Assembly: GCA_903916595.1 (NCBI GenBank)
Contig: CAIWXI010000077.1
Location: forward strand, 1-43,256
From: an uncultured Bacteroidales bacterium
GTDB taxonomy: Bacteria > Bacteroidota > Bacteroidia > Bacteroidales > FEN-979
Reading direction: 5' to 3'
DNA: 43,256 nucleotides
Under the pieces are notes generated by a model, which saw nothing but the letters and a program-made list of their open reading frames with translations, made no database searches and was not told the origin of the DNA. Both the position numbers and the translations under genes were made by a program. Below, one piece after another: positions 8,735 to 16,617 of this stretch; the stretch's first letter is position 1; the number at the start of each line of letters is the position of its first letter.

Positions 8735-9076
8735 ATGAAAAAGTATACGATTATTTTGTTAAGCGCGTTTGTTCTGCTGCTCATGGCCTGTTCCAAGAAA
8801 AGTGACACTAACGGTTCAAACACACCCCTGGTTTTTTCAAGTCTTAACGCTTCTGATTCAACAATGGTTGTTAACGGGCTGATAACTTTAATCGCCAATG
8901 CTTCGGGTGATGGTTTGAGCTATCACTGGACTGCCTCCTATGGCAGTTTTGTAGGCAGTGGAACCTCGGTAAAATGGACGGTTTGCCATGCAGATAAATT
9001 CGTTATTACTTGTGAAGTGCAAGATGCGAACGGAAATTCTGTAAGCAAACAGCGTACAATTTCCGTGCATGAATAG
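8735..9076 (+). CDS. Small lipoprotein with a PKD/Ig-like fold
   Basis: The 113-aa protein begins with a lipoprotein signal peptide (MKKYTIILLSAFVLLLMAC) with the lipidated cysteine at 19 followed by SKKSD. The rest (about 30-113) looks like one immunoglobulin/PKD-like beta sandwich: SGDGLSYHWTASYGSF and VKWTVCHADKFVITCEVQD resemble PKD strands, and two cysteines (near 85 and 93) could pair. No enzyme motif is seen. Its last 8 bases overlap the barrel gene that follows, so the two are likely translated together. I infer a surface or periplasmic binding or assembly role. Confidence 0.72.
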   Translation: MKKYTIILLSAFVLLLMACSKKSDTNGSNTPLVFSSLNASDSTMVVNGLITLIANASGDGLSYHWTASYGSFVGSGTSVKWTVCHADKFVITCEVQDANGNSVSKQRTISVHE

Positions 9077-10052
9077 GATAATCGCTCTGGTTGTCCTGGT
9101 CATTCTTCTTTCATCAGAACTTTCCTATTCACAATGCTGTTCAAGTGGGAGTCCGGTTGGCGCAACTGTGTATGTGGGTGTTTTGGCTCCAAACAACCTG
9201 AGATTTGTAGCCTATTACAGGAATAGCTATTCGAATACCTATTACCAGGGCAGCAGCAAGACCGAAGAGAATGTCCCGCTAAAGTTTTCCTATTATAATT
9301 TTACCGGTATCTCATTCAGCTATGGAATAACCAAACGACTGACAGCTGAAATCGACTTCGGGTATTTTCTCAATAAAACCCAGGAATTCAAATATATCGA
9401 TTTTAAAGAGACCGGTTACGGTTTTACCGACGGCGGGGTAGGGGTTAAATACGGGATTTTCATCAAGCCTTCCCGTCAGATAGAATTAACGGCTGGTGCA
9501 GGTTTCCGATATCCGTTCACGACCAAACCCCAGGAGCTTGACAGGGTTCAGCTCGCCCGCGACGTCCAGCCTTCGACTAACGCGTTTGCCGTAAACGTCA
9601 TGCTTTTTTTCAATAAAGGCTGGCCCTCCGTAGGTATCCGGTTATTTACTGTCAACCGGTTCGAGTATAATTTTGCCGATAAGCTTCATTATCAATATGG
9701 CAGCATGTTGCTGAATTCGGTTTTCTTTTCGAAAAAGATCATTCCGTATTTCTTTGCAATCCTGCAGGTTCGCGGGGAATGGCGCACCCATGACAATGAT
9801 TTTAACGATATTTATGAAAACGGAAGCAGTATCCGCCCCAATTCAGGAAATTACCTTTTAATACTTTCTCCCCAGCTTAGTTATTCGATTGCCGGAAAAT
9901 GGAATGTTTCGGTGCTTTACGATATACCCGTTTACAAGTATTACAACGGGAAACAGCTTACCCCTAAATATTCATTTGCAGTCAGCGTGTCACACGACTT
10001 TGACCTTAGCCGGAAGAAACCTAAGATCAATATTGAAACCCTTCCTAAATGA
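9069..10052 (+). CDS. Predicted outer-membrane beta-barrel protein
   Basis: The 327-aa protein has a signal peptide (residues 1-21, cleavage probably before Gln22) followed at once by a CCSSGSP motif with adjacent cysteines at 23-24. The mature part is a succession of amphipathic strands rich in Tyr, Phe and Gly (YRNSYSNTYYQ, GISFSYGITKRLTAEIDFGY, PKYSFAVSVSHDFDL), typical of porin-like barrels such as the MetA-pathway/transporter-like group. I cannot give a substrate. It overlaps the lipoprotein before it by 8 bases and the lipoprotein after it by 4 (ATGA). The paired cysteines just after the signal peptidase site are notable and might bind metal or form a disulphide. Confidence 0.7.
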   Translation: MNRIIALVVLVILLSSELSYSQCCSSGSPVGATVYVGVLAPNNLRFVAYYRNSYSNTYYQGSSKTEENVPLKFSYYNFTGISFSYGITKRLTAEIDFGYFLNKTQEFKYIDFKETGYGFTDGGVGVKYGIFIKPSRQIELTAGAGFRYPFTTKPQELDRVQLARDVQPSTNAFAVNVMLFFNKGWPSVGIRLFTVNRFEYNFADKLHYQYGSMLLNSVFFSKKIIPYFFAILQVRGEWRTHDNDFNDIYENGSSIRPNSGNYLLILSPQLSYSIAGKWNVSVLYDIPVYKYYNGKQLTPKYSFAVSVSHDFDLSRKKPKINIETLPK

Positions 10053-11341
10053 ACAGAAACCTGGTTTTCTTAATATTTCCCGTTCTTATATTTGCTTATT
10101 CATGTAAGAAAAATAGTGAGGCCCCTTCCACAAGGCCATTGCTTATGACAGTGAATGTAGCCGGAAATTACTTTAGCCCGGTATTGGGTGGCGTGATCTT
10201 TATCTCAGACATGAAGGGAAATGCACTTTCCGATACCTTTTGTCTGGGTGATGGCAAATACCGGTTCTTTGGCCGTGCCGGAACCATAGCTCCGCCGCTT
10301 ATTGAAGTCACCACGGTAAGAGCTGAACCCTATTGGCATAGTTTTAACATTACTATCGAAACCTATACCTGTATAATTCCTTCAGAATGGACCTTGCAGT
10401 CGTACCATGCTGATACCGTGGGAAAGATTTATCCGTCGTATATCAATATTCCCGCTCATAACGATGCCATACTGATCTCCTCCTCTGGATATTCAAACCT
10501 TACTTCAAGCCTTGAGCCGATTCCAATACCCTTGTATACCAGTCCGGATGCCATTTATTTTGGGATTCCCACATCCGCAGGTATGAAATATAAGTGGTTT
10601 AGCGGAATACCGGCAAATACCGCTTACACTTTTGATCTTTCCGATCCTTTGCCAGCAGAAAAAACGACCGTTCTATTTCCCGCTCCGGTACAGTATTATG
10701 AATGTCGGGTACAGGGTTTTCCTGGAGGGAATTTCAATTCTCCGATACCCTATATGGTGGATGAATTATTGGGTGACGGCAGTATCACAAGCAAAGCAGA
10801 GGTATATTTTCCTCCTTCAAAATTCCAGGGCTTTCATACCGATATTATGCTTGTTGAGAATTATTTGTCAAACCAAAGCTGGTCTTATCATGTTGATGGT
10901 GAGATCCCTGCAGCGTTCAAAAAAATAGCAGCCCAACTTAATTCCTATACAGCCACAAATACCAGGCTACAGGTAAAGGCATCGGGAGATCTGGATGCGG
11001 TGTCGGGGACATGGCAATTTCTGAGTCCTTTCCAGGGAATGGTCGAATGGACCGTTTATGCACCGGATACCTCGACAAGCGTGCAATTGCCTCAGGTTGC
11101 ACCTGCCCTCAACGGAATGTTTCCCTGGTTCAGCCGGGATTCGCTCACATTTGAAAAAGTACAGCTAACCGATTTGGTTAACTGCAAGGGATACGCCGGG
11201 ATGATCGGGCGTCTTTATAATCCTCTGAATCCTTCCGGCTTTGAGCGGCAGGAAGTGAGCAGTTTGAGCGGGCTTAATGCCACCGGGAAGAGCCGGTTTA
11301 AAGGAAGAACTTACCGCAGCCCAGGATCGAACGATCTTTAG
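10049..11341 (+). CDS. Hypothetical lipoprotein, third gene of the cassette
   Basis: The 430-aa protein starts with a lipoprotein signal (MNRNLVFLIFPVLIFAYSC, lipid Cys19, then KKN). The remainder is beta-rich, with many Pro, Tyr and Thr residues and no recognised motif or catalytic signature. The start ATG overlaps the barrel stop as ATGA, a classic coupling arrangement. Its 3' end overlaps the oppositely oriented DUF1028 gene by 44 bases. I do not recognise the family. The last 20 residues are basic and low in structure. Confidence 0.65.
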   Translation: MNRNLVFLIFPVLIFAYSCKKNSEAPSTRPLLMTVNVAGNYFSPVLGGVIFISDMKGNALSDTFCLGDGKYRFFGRAGTIAPPLIEVTTVRAEPYWHSFNITIETYTCIIPSEWTLQSYHADTVGKIYPSYINIPAHNDAILISSSGYSNLTSSLEPIPIPLYTSPDAIYFGIPTSAGMKYKWFSGIPANTAYTFDLSDPLPAEKTTVLFPAPVQYYECRVQGFPGGNFNSPIPYMVDELLGDGSITSKAEVYFPPSKFQGFHTDIMLVENYLSNQSWSYHVDGEIPAAFKKIAAQLNSYTATNTRLQVKASGDLDAVSGTWQFLSPFQGMVEWTVYAPDTSTSVQLPQVAPALNGMFPWFSRDSLTFEKVQLTDLVNCKGYAGMIGRLYNPLNPSGFERQEVSSLSGLNATGKSRFKGRTYRSPGSNDL

Positions 11342-12344
11342 CCAATACCCTGTAAACCAGGATACCATGTTTCATTACTTTTGAAAGATCGATTTTTTGC
11401 AGGCGGGAGTTCACAGTTACGGACTTCAGTTTACAGCCGAGTATGTCGTATATTTCAAGTTGAGAATAGAGATAGTCGCGACAGCGGCTGAAATCGAAAG
11501 TAATACACATTGCTTCCCCATTGATCACAAGAATCTCCTGAAGGCTGAAGTTTTTATGCTCAGCCACCGGGGTGGTTGTTTTCCATATATTGTAAAGTGT
11601 CTGCAGTGAATCAATGGGATCGACCGGGTACTGCCCGCTGTAGTTCGTCGGGTAGGCCATCCAAAGGTCGCAGTAGAGTGAATCCGGCCGATTGGTCATG
11701 TTAGCCACTCTAAGGAACGACGACTGGGAGGAGGCGTTCTTGGGGGCACATCGTGTATCAGCACCTACTACCTTGGCTCCCTGCAGAGCAGCCATCAGCC
11801 GGTCGGCAAGAGTGCCGGTTGTATTCAGGAAGCGTGATTGCATTGAATCAAGAATCATTTGCCCCATAAGGATGTTGCCCTGAATGGAATAATAAATATG
11901 GTTGGTGTCGTTCTTGTAATTCTGACAGCCGACGCCTGTAAATGAAGCCGCACGGGGGTGGCCGCCGTTATAATCGGCTATTCCATACTGCCTGATGGCA
12001 GGGTTGTTTCCTGCATCGTGAGCCACCAGCGAATCGATGATTTGCTGAGGCGGGAGTCCCATCATCATCCAATTATGGGCGTTCTGCTGGTTTACAGGGC
12101 TCCAGGAGGCCTGAGTATGTATCACTCCTACGCCGGGGATCACGTCGCTAAGTATCGCCGCCCCGTGTGGATAGGTTGTTGAAGAACCCACGCATGAGGC
12201 ACCTGCACTGCCTACCTGTCCGGTCGCTGAATCAATGGCAACAATGGAAAATGTATCCTGCGTAAAAGCTTTTTCACCGGAAAGGATAACAATGGCCGGT
12301 AAAAAAACCAAGCATATAAATTGTTTGATAGTATTTTTCGTCAT
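11298..12344 (-). CDS. Secreted DUF1028 protein with T9SS C-terminal sorting domain
   Basis: The 348-aa protein has a signal peptide (about 1-28, ending near AFTQ) and then a DUF1028 domain (about 30-245), beginning DTFSIVAIDSATGQVGSAG and containing HTQASWSPVN and GVGCQNYKND as expected. DUF1028 is a putative N-terminal-nucleophile-like hydrolase family of unproven activity. The last 80 residues (from about 268) look like a type IX secretion sorting domain: an LQEILVING strand, the EIYDILGCKLKS motif, and a terminal YRVLAKDRSILGCGKFFL. The protein should therefore cross the outer membrane and be anchored or released. Its 3' end overlaps the lipoprotein gene on the other strand. Confidence 0.85.
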   Translation of the reverse strand: MTKNTIKQFICLVFLPAIVILSGEKAFTQDTFSIVAIDSATGQVGSAGASCVGSSTTYPHGAAILSDVIPGVGVIHTQASWSPVNQQNAHNWMMMGLPPQQIIDSLVAHDAGNNPAIRQYGIADYNGGHPRAASFTGVGCQNYKNDTNHIYYSIQGNILMGQMILDSMQSRFLNTTGTLADRLMAALQGAKVVGADTRCAPKNASSQSSFLRVANMTNRPDSLYCDLWMAYPTNYSGQYPVDPIDSLQTLYNIWKTTTPVAEHKNFSLQEILVINGEAMCITFDFSRCRDYLYSQLEIYDILGCKLKSVTVNSRLQKIDLSKVMKHGILVYRVLAKDRSILGCGKFFL

Positions 12345-12712
12345 CCTGTTGGTTTATAAGGGTTTAAGTGCAACATTATTTAATCAAGGCCACTATTTAA
12401 TTACGAAAGGTAAAAGTACAATTTTCCGCAAAGCCAGTGTGGTATGGTTTATGAAAAGATGGCGGTGATAATTATTTCTATGTCCTGCCCTGCCAATCTA
12501 ATGTTTAAATGGTTTAACAATGTTTTAACCGGAGGGTTGGATTTGAGAAAGTAGACGTGTGGCCACGGATTATCGTTTGATTTTTCTGTATTTTCGTGGA
12601 TTATTCAAACGGACTATATGGCAAAAAAAGCGCAAGAACAAGCGCACAAAGATATTCCTGTTGAATTATCATTAAAATCCTGATTGAAAATCATTAATTT
12701 AAAGATATCATT
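12345..12712. other. 368-base gap between divergent DUF1028 and FISUMP genes
   Basis: No convincing gene is present. A 21-codon open frame at 12618-12683 (ATG GCA AAA AAA...) has no supporting evidence. The stretch CCACGGATTATCG ... TTTTCGTGG around 12559-12600 has short inverted ends (CCACG/CGTGG) and resembles degenerate CACGGATT repeats often seen between Bacteroidota genes. A TAATGTTGC near 12370 on the minus strand is a poor -7 candidate for the DUF1028 gene. Confidence 0.4.
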
Positions 12713-13432
12713 ATGAATAATTTAAAGATCCTGATATACCTTACTGCAATGCTTGGAGTATTCTCGGTGATTGCAGGTTGTTCAAAAAAGGCAGATAACC
12801 CCAGCAATCCCACCCCGGTACCTGTTACTGTGACCGACATAGACGGCAACGTGTATCATACAATAAAAATCGGCACACAGATGTGGATGGTTGAGAATCT
12901 TAAAACAACCAAATACAACGATGGTACAGCGATACCTTTTGTAACTGGCATTACCCCATGGAGTACTTTAACCACACCCGGATTTTGCTGGTATGATAAT
13001 AATGCAGCGAATAAAAGTGTTTCCGGAGCTTTGTACAACTGGTATGCTGTGAACACAGGTAAACTTGCCCCTTCGGGCTGGCATGTTCCTACAGATGCCG
13101 AATTGACGGTTTTAACTGATTTTCTTGGAGGCGAATCTGTTGCCGGAGGCAAGATGAAAACGGTCGGGATAATAGAAGACGGAACGGGTCTCTGGTATTC
13201 ACCCAATGTGAGTGCCACCAATGAAAGTGGTTTTTCTGCTGTTCCGGGAGGCTTACGCAAGAATACCGGAGAATTCCAGTATATCGGAATCCTCTGCAGT
13301 ATATGGAGTTCATCAGTTAGTTTTGAAGTTTTATCCTTTTATCGTCTTTTAAGGAATGATGTAGGAAATATCTACCAGCACAACAACAATAAAGGCGGTG
13401 GGATGTCGGTGCGCTGTATCAGGGATTTTTAA
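12713..13432 (+). CDS. FISUMP-domain lipoprotein
   Basis: The 239-aa protein has a lipoprotein signal peptide with lipid Cys23 (FSVIAGC, then SKKAD). Residues about 42-239 form a Fibrobacter succinogenes major paralogous (FISUMP) domain: VTDIDGNVYHTIKIG, QMWMVENLKTTKYNDG, LYNWYAVNTGKLAPSGWHVP and the ending GMSVRCIRD are its hallmarks. This fold is related to C-type-lectin-like/formylglycine-type domains and is found on surfaces of gliding and gut Bacteroidota; its function is unclear. It is a single gene, closed by a strong terminator 28 bases after the stop. Confidence 0.88.
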   Translation: MNNLKILIYLTAMLGVFSVIAGCSKKADNPSNPTPVPVTVTDIDGNVYHTIKIGTQMWMVENLKTTKYNDGTAIPFVTGITPWSTLTTPGFCWYDNNAANKSVSGALYNWYAVNTGKLAPSGWHVPTDAELTVLTDFLGGESVAGGKMKTVGIIEDGTGLWYSPNVSATNESGFSAVPGGLRKNTGEFQYIGILCSIWSSSVSFEVLSFYRLLRNDVGNIYQHNNNKGGGMSVRCIRDF

Positions 13433-13459
13433 GTCCGGATAAAGGACCTGTTTAACACG

Positions 13460-13500
13460 AAAAAACCCAACTAACTGATTATATGTTGGTTGGGTTTTTT
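13460..13500. terminator. Bidirectional intrinsic terminator between the FISUMP gene and tRNA-Gln
   Basis: AAAAAACCCAACTAAC and GTTGGTTGGGTTTTTT pair with one G-T wobble around a short loop, with an A-run on one side and a T-run on the other. It can end transcription of the FISUMP gene (plus) and of tRNA-Gln/glnS (minus). Confidence 0.85.
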
Positions 13501-13504
13501 GTTG

Positions 13505-13577
13505 TTGTCCGACTAGGAATCGAACCTAGACTCTTCTGATCCAGAGACAGACGTGTTGCCAATTACACCATCGGACA
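13505..13577 (-). tRNA. tRNA-Gln (anticodon CUG)
   Basis: The minus strand folds into a complete cloverleaf: acceptor TGTCCGA/TCGGACA, D-arm GTGTAATTGGCAACAC, anticodon loop CTCTGGA with CTG at 34-36, and T-arm CTAGG-TTCGATT-CCTAG. The base pair below the anticodon loop (31-39) is a T-T mismatch. The 3' CCA is not encoded. It lies directly downstream of glnS on the same strand and also has its own promoter. Confidence 0.92.
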
Positions 13578-13586
13578 ATGCGGCTG

Positions 13587-13618
13587 CAAAATTACGATAC
13601 TTGCAGCAAATTTTCAAA
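13587..13618 (-). promoter_or_regulatory. Promoter of tRNA-Gln
   Basis: On the minus strand, TTTG (13618-13615) is followed after exactly 20 bases by TAATTTTGC, an ideal Bacteroidota promoter. The TTTG starts just after the glnS stop, so the tRNA can be made with or without read-through from glnS. Confidence 0.72.
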
Positions 13619-13619
13619 T

Positions 13620-15320
13620 TTATTTAGCTTTTTCTTTCTTTGCCCAACTGTCCCTAAGCGGCACGATACAGTTAAAAACAAGGGTTTCGGGGTTTGAGTC
13701 ATAGTCAACACAATAATAGCCCAAACGCTCAAACTGGAATTTCTGGCCCGGTGTGGCCGACTGCACTGAAGGCTCTATATACCCTGTCTTTATCTCCAAA
13801 GAGTCAGTATTAAGAAAGTCCTTATACGTTTTTCCTTCCTCAGCATTATCGGGGTTCTCGACTCTGAAAAGACGATCGTACAATCTTATTTCTGCTTTTA
13901 TTGCATGTTTAACCGAAACCCAGTGCAGAGTTCCTTTAACCTTTCTGTTGCTTTCGGGCATACCACTCTTTGAGCCAGGATCGTACGAGCAGTGCACTTC
14001 GAGGATTTTACCACTTACAGGGTCTTTTGTAAAGGACTCGCATTTAACGATATAAGCTGATCGCAGTCGGACTTCCCGGCCTGGTGCCAGCCTGAAAAAC
14101 TTAGCCGGAGGATCTTCCATAAAGTCCTCCTGTTCAATATACAATTCTTTCGAAAAAAGTACTTTTCTGGAACCAGCTGACGGGTCTTCCGGATTATTGG
14201 CTGCTTCCATTTCCTCGACCAGGTCATCCGGATAATTATCAAGAACTATTTTCAGAGGATTCAATACCCCCATAACGCGTAAGGCCTTTTTGTTAAGATC
14301 TTCTCTGATACAAAATTCAAGAAGGCTTATATCAATCACGCTATCTCTTTTAGCAACGCCAATGATATCGGCGAAATTCCGTATAGCTTCAGGCGTATAT
14401 CCCCGCCTCCTTAGTCCGCAGATGGTCGGCAAACGAGGATCATCCCATCCTCTTACCAGCTTTTCCTGAACAAGCTCCAGAAGCTTCCGCTTACTCATCA
14501 CCGTATAACTAAGGTTCAGGCGGGCAAATTCAATCTGCCGCGGGGCATAAATCCCAATCTCATGTATTAGCCAGTCATACAATGGCCTGTGAACCTCAAA
14601 TTCAAGAGTACATATAGAATGAGTGATATTTTCGATGGAGTCGGACTGCCCGTGAGCGAAATCATACATCGGATAGATGCACCATGAATCTCGGGTTCTA
14701 TGGTGCGAAGTATGAAGAATCCTGTAAATCACAGGGTCCCTCATATGCATAATGGGCGATGCCATATCTATTCTTGCCCTCAGTACTTTGGCTCCATCGG
14801 CAAACTCGCCGGCACGCATTTTTGAAAAAAGCTCTAGATTCTCGTCAATGGCCCTGTTTCTATAGGGACTATCCTTTCCTGGCCGTGTAGGGGTTCCCCT
14901 GCTTTCACTCATTTCTTCGGCAGTCTGATCACATACATAGGCTTTTCCCTTTCTGATCAGGATAAGGGCAAATTCATACAACTGTTCAAAGTAATCTGAA
15001 GCATAAAATTCACGGTCCTCCCAATCAAAACCAAGCCACCTTACATCTTCTTTTATTGAATCAACATATTCAACCTCTTCTTTAACCGGATTTGTATCAT
15101 CAAATCGGAGATTGGTTTTACCCTGATACTTTTTCGCTAGACCAAAATTAAGGCAGATCGATTTAGCGTGACCTATATGAAGGTATCCGTTTGGCTCAGG
15201 AGGAAACCTGGTATGTATCCTGCTTCCATTTTTCCCGTGCTTAAGGTCCTCTTCTATAATTTCCTCAATAAAATTCAGTGATCGTGCCTGGGGTTCCTCT
15301 TTACTCTTTATTTCTTCCAT
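13620..15320 (-). CDS. glnS: Glutamine--tRNA ligase
   Basis: This class I synthetase of 566 aa charges tRNA-Gln directly. The HIGH motif is at 48-51 within [15 protein letters not shown] and the KMSKS loop at 275-278 (VMSKRK). The GlnRS-specific catalytic insert and the C-terminal beta-barrel anticodon-binding domain (from about 350, ending SWAKKEKAK) are present. Bacterial GlnRS has a patchy distribution and is regular in Bacteroidota, where it replaces the indirect GatCAB route for Gln. The substrate tRNA-Gln(CUG) is encoded 43 bases downstream on the same strand. Confidence 0.97.
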   Translation of the reverse strand: MEEIKSKEEPQARSLNFIEEIIEEDLKHGKNGSRIHTRFPPEPNGYLHIGHAKSICLNFGLAKKYQGKTNLRFDDTNPVKEEVEYVDSIKEDVRWLGFDWEDREFYASDYFEQLYEFALILIRKGKAYVCDQTAEEMSESRGTPTRPGKDSPYRNRAIDENLELFSKMRAGEFADGAKVLRARIDMASPIMHMRDPVIYRILHTSHHRTRDSWCIYPMYDFAHGQSDSIENITHSICTLEFEVHRPLYDWLIHEIGIYAPRQIEFARLNLSYTVMSKRKLLELVQEKLVRGWDDPRLPTICGLRRRGYTPEAIRNFADIIGVAKRDSVIDISLLEFCIREDLNKKALRVMGVLNPLKIVLDNYPDDLVEEMEAANNPEDPSAGSRKVLFSKELYIEQEDFMEDPPAKFFRLAPGREVRLRSAYIVKCESFTKDPVSGKILEVHCSYDPGSKSGMPESNRKVKGTLHWVSVKHAIKAEIRLYDRLFRVENPDNAEEGKTYKDFLNTDSLEIKTGYIEPSVQSATPGQKFQFERLGYYCVDYDSNPETLVFNCIVPLRDSWAKKEKAK

Positions 15321-15362
15321 TGTTGTATTGAAAATAAGGTTTTCTTTGCCTCGATTAGGGCT

Positions 15363-15371
15363 GCAAAGCTA
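15363..15371 (-). promoter_or_regulatory. Candidate -7 element of glnS
   Basis: The minus strand reads TAGCTTTGC, matching TAnnTTTGC, 43 bases upstream of the glnS start. No TTTG is found at the expected -33 position, so this rests on the -7 element alone. Confidence 0.45.
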
Positions 15372-15514
15372 AGAAATTAAAGAAAACCGTTTTAAATTGA
15401 GTGGATTTTGATAATTTCGTATGTTTTATAAATAATTCCAACAACTTAGTATTAACCCCAGGGCAGTTCCGCTCCAAGGGGCGGGGAATGTAACAGTAGT
15501 GCGTAAATAAAAGA

Positions 15515-15874
15515 ATGGGAAAGATCTCTTTAGATGGGATGGAGTTTTTTGCATATCACGGCTGCTTCAGGGAAGAGCAGCTGATAGGTACAAAATTTGT
15601 TGTTGACTTGTGTGTTGAAACCGACACTACCGCAGCAGAAAAAAGCGATTATCTGCATGATACTGTAAATTATACAGCTCTTTATAATGCAGTTAAAACG
15701 GAGATGGAGCAGAAGTCGCACTTGCTTGAACATGTAGCAAAACGTATTCTCGTGTCAATTTGCGGCCAATTTCCGGCCATATCGGGCATTGATCTCACAA
15801 TTTCCAAGCTGAACCCGCCGGTAGGAGGGAAGATGGCACAAGTGAGTTACAAAACGACATGGAGACGGGAATGA
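15515..15874 (+). CDS. folB: Dihydroneopterin aldolase
   Basis: The 119-aa enzyme converts 7,8-dihydroneopterin to 6-hydroxymethyl-dihydropterin and glycolaldehyde in folate synthesis. The substrate-binding region FFAYHGCFREEQLIG (11-25), the pterin-binding LLEHVAKRI with Glu72, and SKLNPPVGG with catalytic Lys98 are all in place, as is Tyr53. Length is normal. It stands alone, 194 bases from divergent glnS, and its stop codon is followed immediately by a hairpin of 7-bp repeats. Confidence 0.95.
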   Translation: MGKISLDGMEFFAYHGCFREEQLIGTKFVVDLCVETDTTAAEKSDYLHDTVNYTALYNAVKTEMEQKSHLLEHVAKRILVSICGQFPAISGIDLTISKLNPPVGGKMAQVSYKTTWRRE

Positions 15875-15944
15875 ATTACGATTTACGAATTACGAGTTAC
15901 GATTATATTGGTCAATCGTAAATCGTAATTCGTAAATCGTAAAT
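15875..15944. repeat. Inverted pair of 7-bp tandem arrays (TACGA/TCGTA hairpin)
   Basis: Starting on the base after the folB stop, four units of the form nTTACGA are followed by an 11-base loop (15904-15914) and four inverted units nTCGTAA. The arms (15875-15903 and 15915-15944) can pair over about 28 bases with one mismatch and one bulge. The right arm runs up to the promoter of tRNA-Cys. Related units occur at 42499-42613. Confidence 0.85.
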
Positions 15945-15950
15945 CTTTCT

Positions 15951-15959
15951 TACCTTTGC
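15951..15959 (+). promoter_or_regulatory. -7 element of tRNA-Cys
   Basis: TACCTTTGC is a perfect TAnnTTTGC, 17 bases before the tRNA. The best -33 candidate is TTCG at 15929-15932 (18-base spacer), which lies inside the right arm of the 7-bp repeat hairpin. Confidence 0.55.
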
Positions 15960-15975
15960 ACTCCCTAAATGAAAT

Positions 15976-16046
15976 GGTATCGTGGCCGAGTGGCTAGGCA
16001 GAGGTCTGCAAAACCTCCCACAGCGGTTCGACTCCGCTCGATACCT
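15976..16046 (+). tRNA. tRNA-Cys (anticodon GCA)
   Basis: This is a full cloverleaf: acceptor GGTATCG/CGATACC, anticodon stem GAGGT/ACCTC with loop CTGCAAA (GCA), T-arm AGCGG-TTCGACT-CCGCT, and discriminator U73, which is the identity base of tRNA-Cys. The CCA end is not encoded. Confidence 0.95.
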
Positions 16047-16053
16047 CAGGATT

Positions 16054-16089
16054 AAAAGGCTGTTCCCTGAAAAAGTTCAGCCTTTTTTT
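16054..16089. terminator. Bidirectional terminator between tRNA-Cys and mreD
   Basis: AAAAGGCTG and CAGCCTTTT pair around a 15-base loop and are followed by a run of T on the plus strand. On the minus strand the hairpin begins right after the mreD stop and carries TTTT, so it can end both transcripts. Confidence 0.75.
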
Positions 16090-16606
16090 ATTTTTCTTTC
16101 GGATAAAAAAGATATTCGCTTATCATTACAAGCAACAAAGTAAACGTGCCGCTCAATATCATCCTGAAAAAAGTTTTGAAAAATTCAGCAAAACGGAAAG
16201 CTTCCAGGTAAAACAGCACAAAATGATGGATCAGAATGAGACTGATAGAATAATAGAGAAACCATTTCAGGCCTTGATTTTTCAGAGAAGGGCTGTCGCC
16301 ATTAAGTGAATCCGGTCCCGACGAGATCCAGCTGATTACATAGGGCCGGGCATACGCCATTGCAAGGCAGGCTGATATATTCAGCCCCAATGTGTTAGAG
16401 AAAAAATCAACTCCTGCACCCACTAAAAACGAGAACAGCAGTAACAATCCGCCAGGAATCTCAAAAGGTAGAAGCAGAATAAAATATATATAAAAATAAG
16501 GATTTATAAAACCTCCAAGGTAGATGTTGTTTAGAACAAGAACCTGAAGCAGGATAAGCAGAAAGAACCTCAAAACGTTGTAAAAAACCACTTTTGGTGT
16601 AGTCAT
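16088..16606 (-). CDS. mreD: Rod shape-determining protein MreD
   Basis: The 172-aa integral membrane protein has five or six hydrophobic helices (about 10-30, 34-50, 52-72, 75-92, 118-138, 148-166), as expected for MreD, which links the MreB/MreC elongasome in the inner membrane. Sequence conservation in this family is low; the call rests on the membrane pattern and its place 11 bases after mreC. Bacteroidota operons often continue with mrdA (PBP2) and rodA; here mreD is followed by a terminator. Confidence 0.9.
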   Translation of the reverse strand: MTTPKVVFYNVLRFFLLILLQVLVLNNIYLGGFINPYFYIYFILLLPFEIPGGLLLLFSFLVGAGVDFFSNTLGLNISACLAMAYARPYVISWISSGPDSLNGDSPSLKNQGLKWFLYYSISLILIHHFVLFYLEAFRFAEFFKTFFRMILSGTFTLLLVMISEYLFYPKEK

Positions 16607-16617
16607 TCTCCCGTGTT

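Noticed and set aside
12618-12683. 21-codon open frame in the DUF1028/FISUMP gap
   Set aside because: It is too short, has no homologue I recognise and no promoter matched to it.
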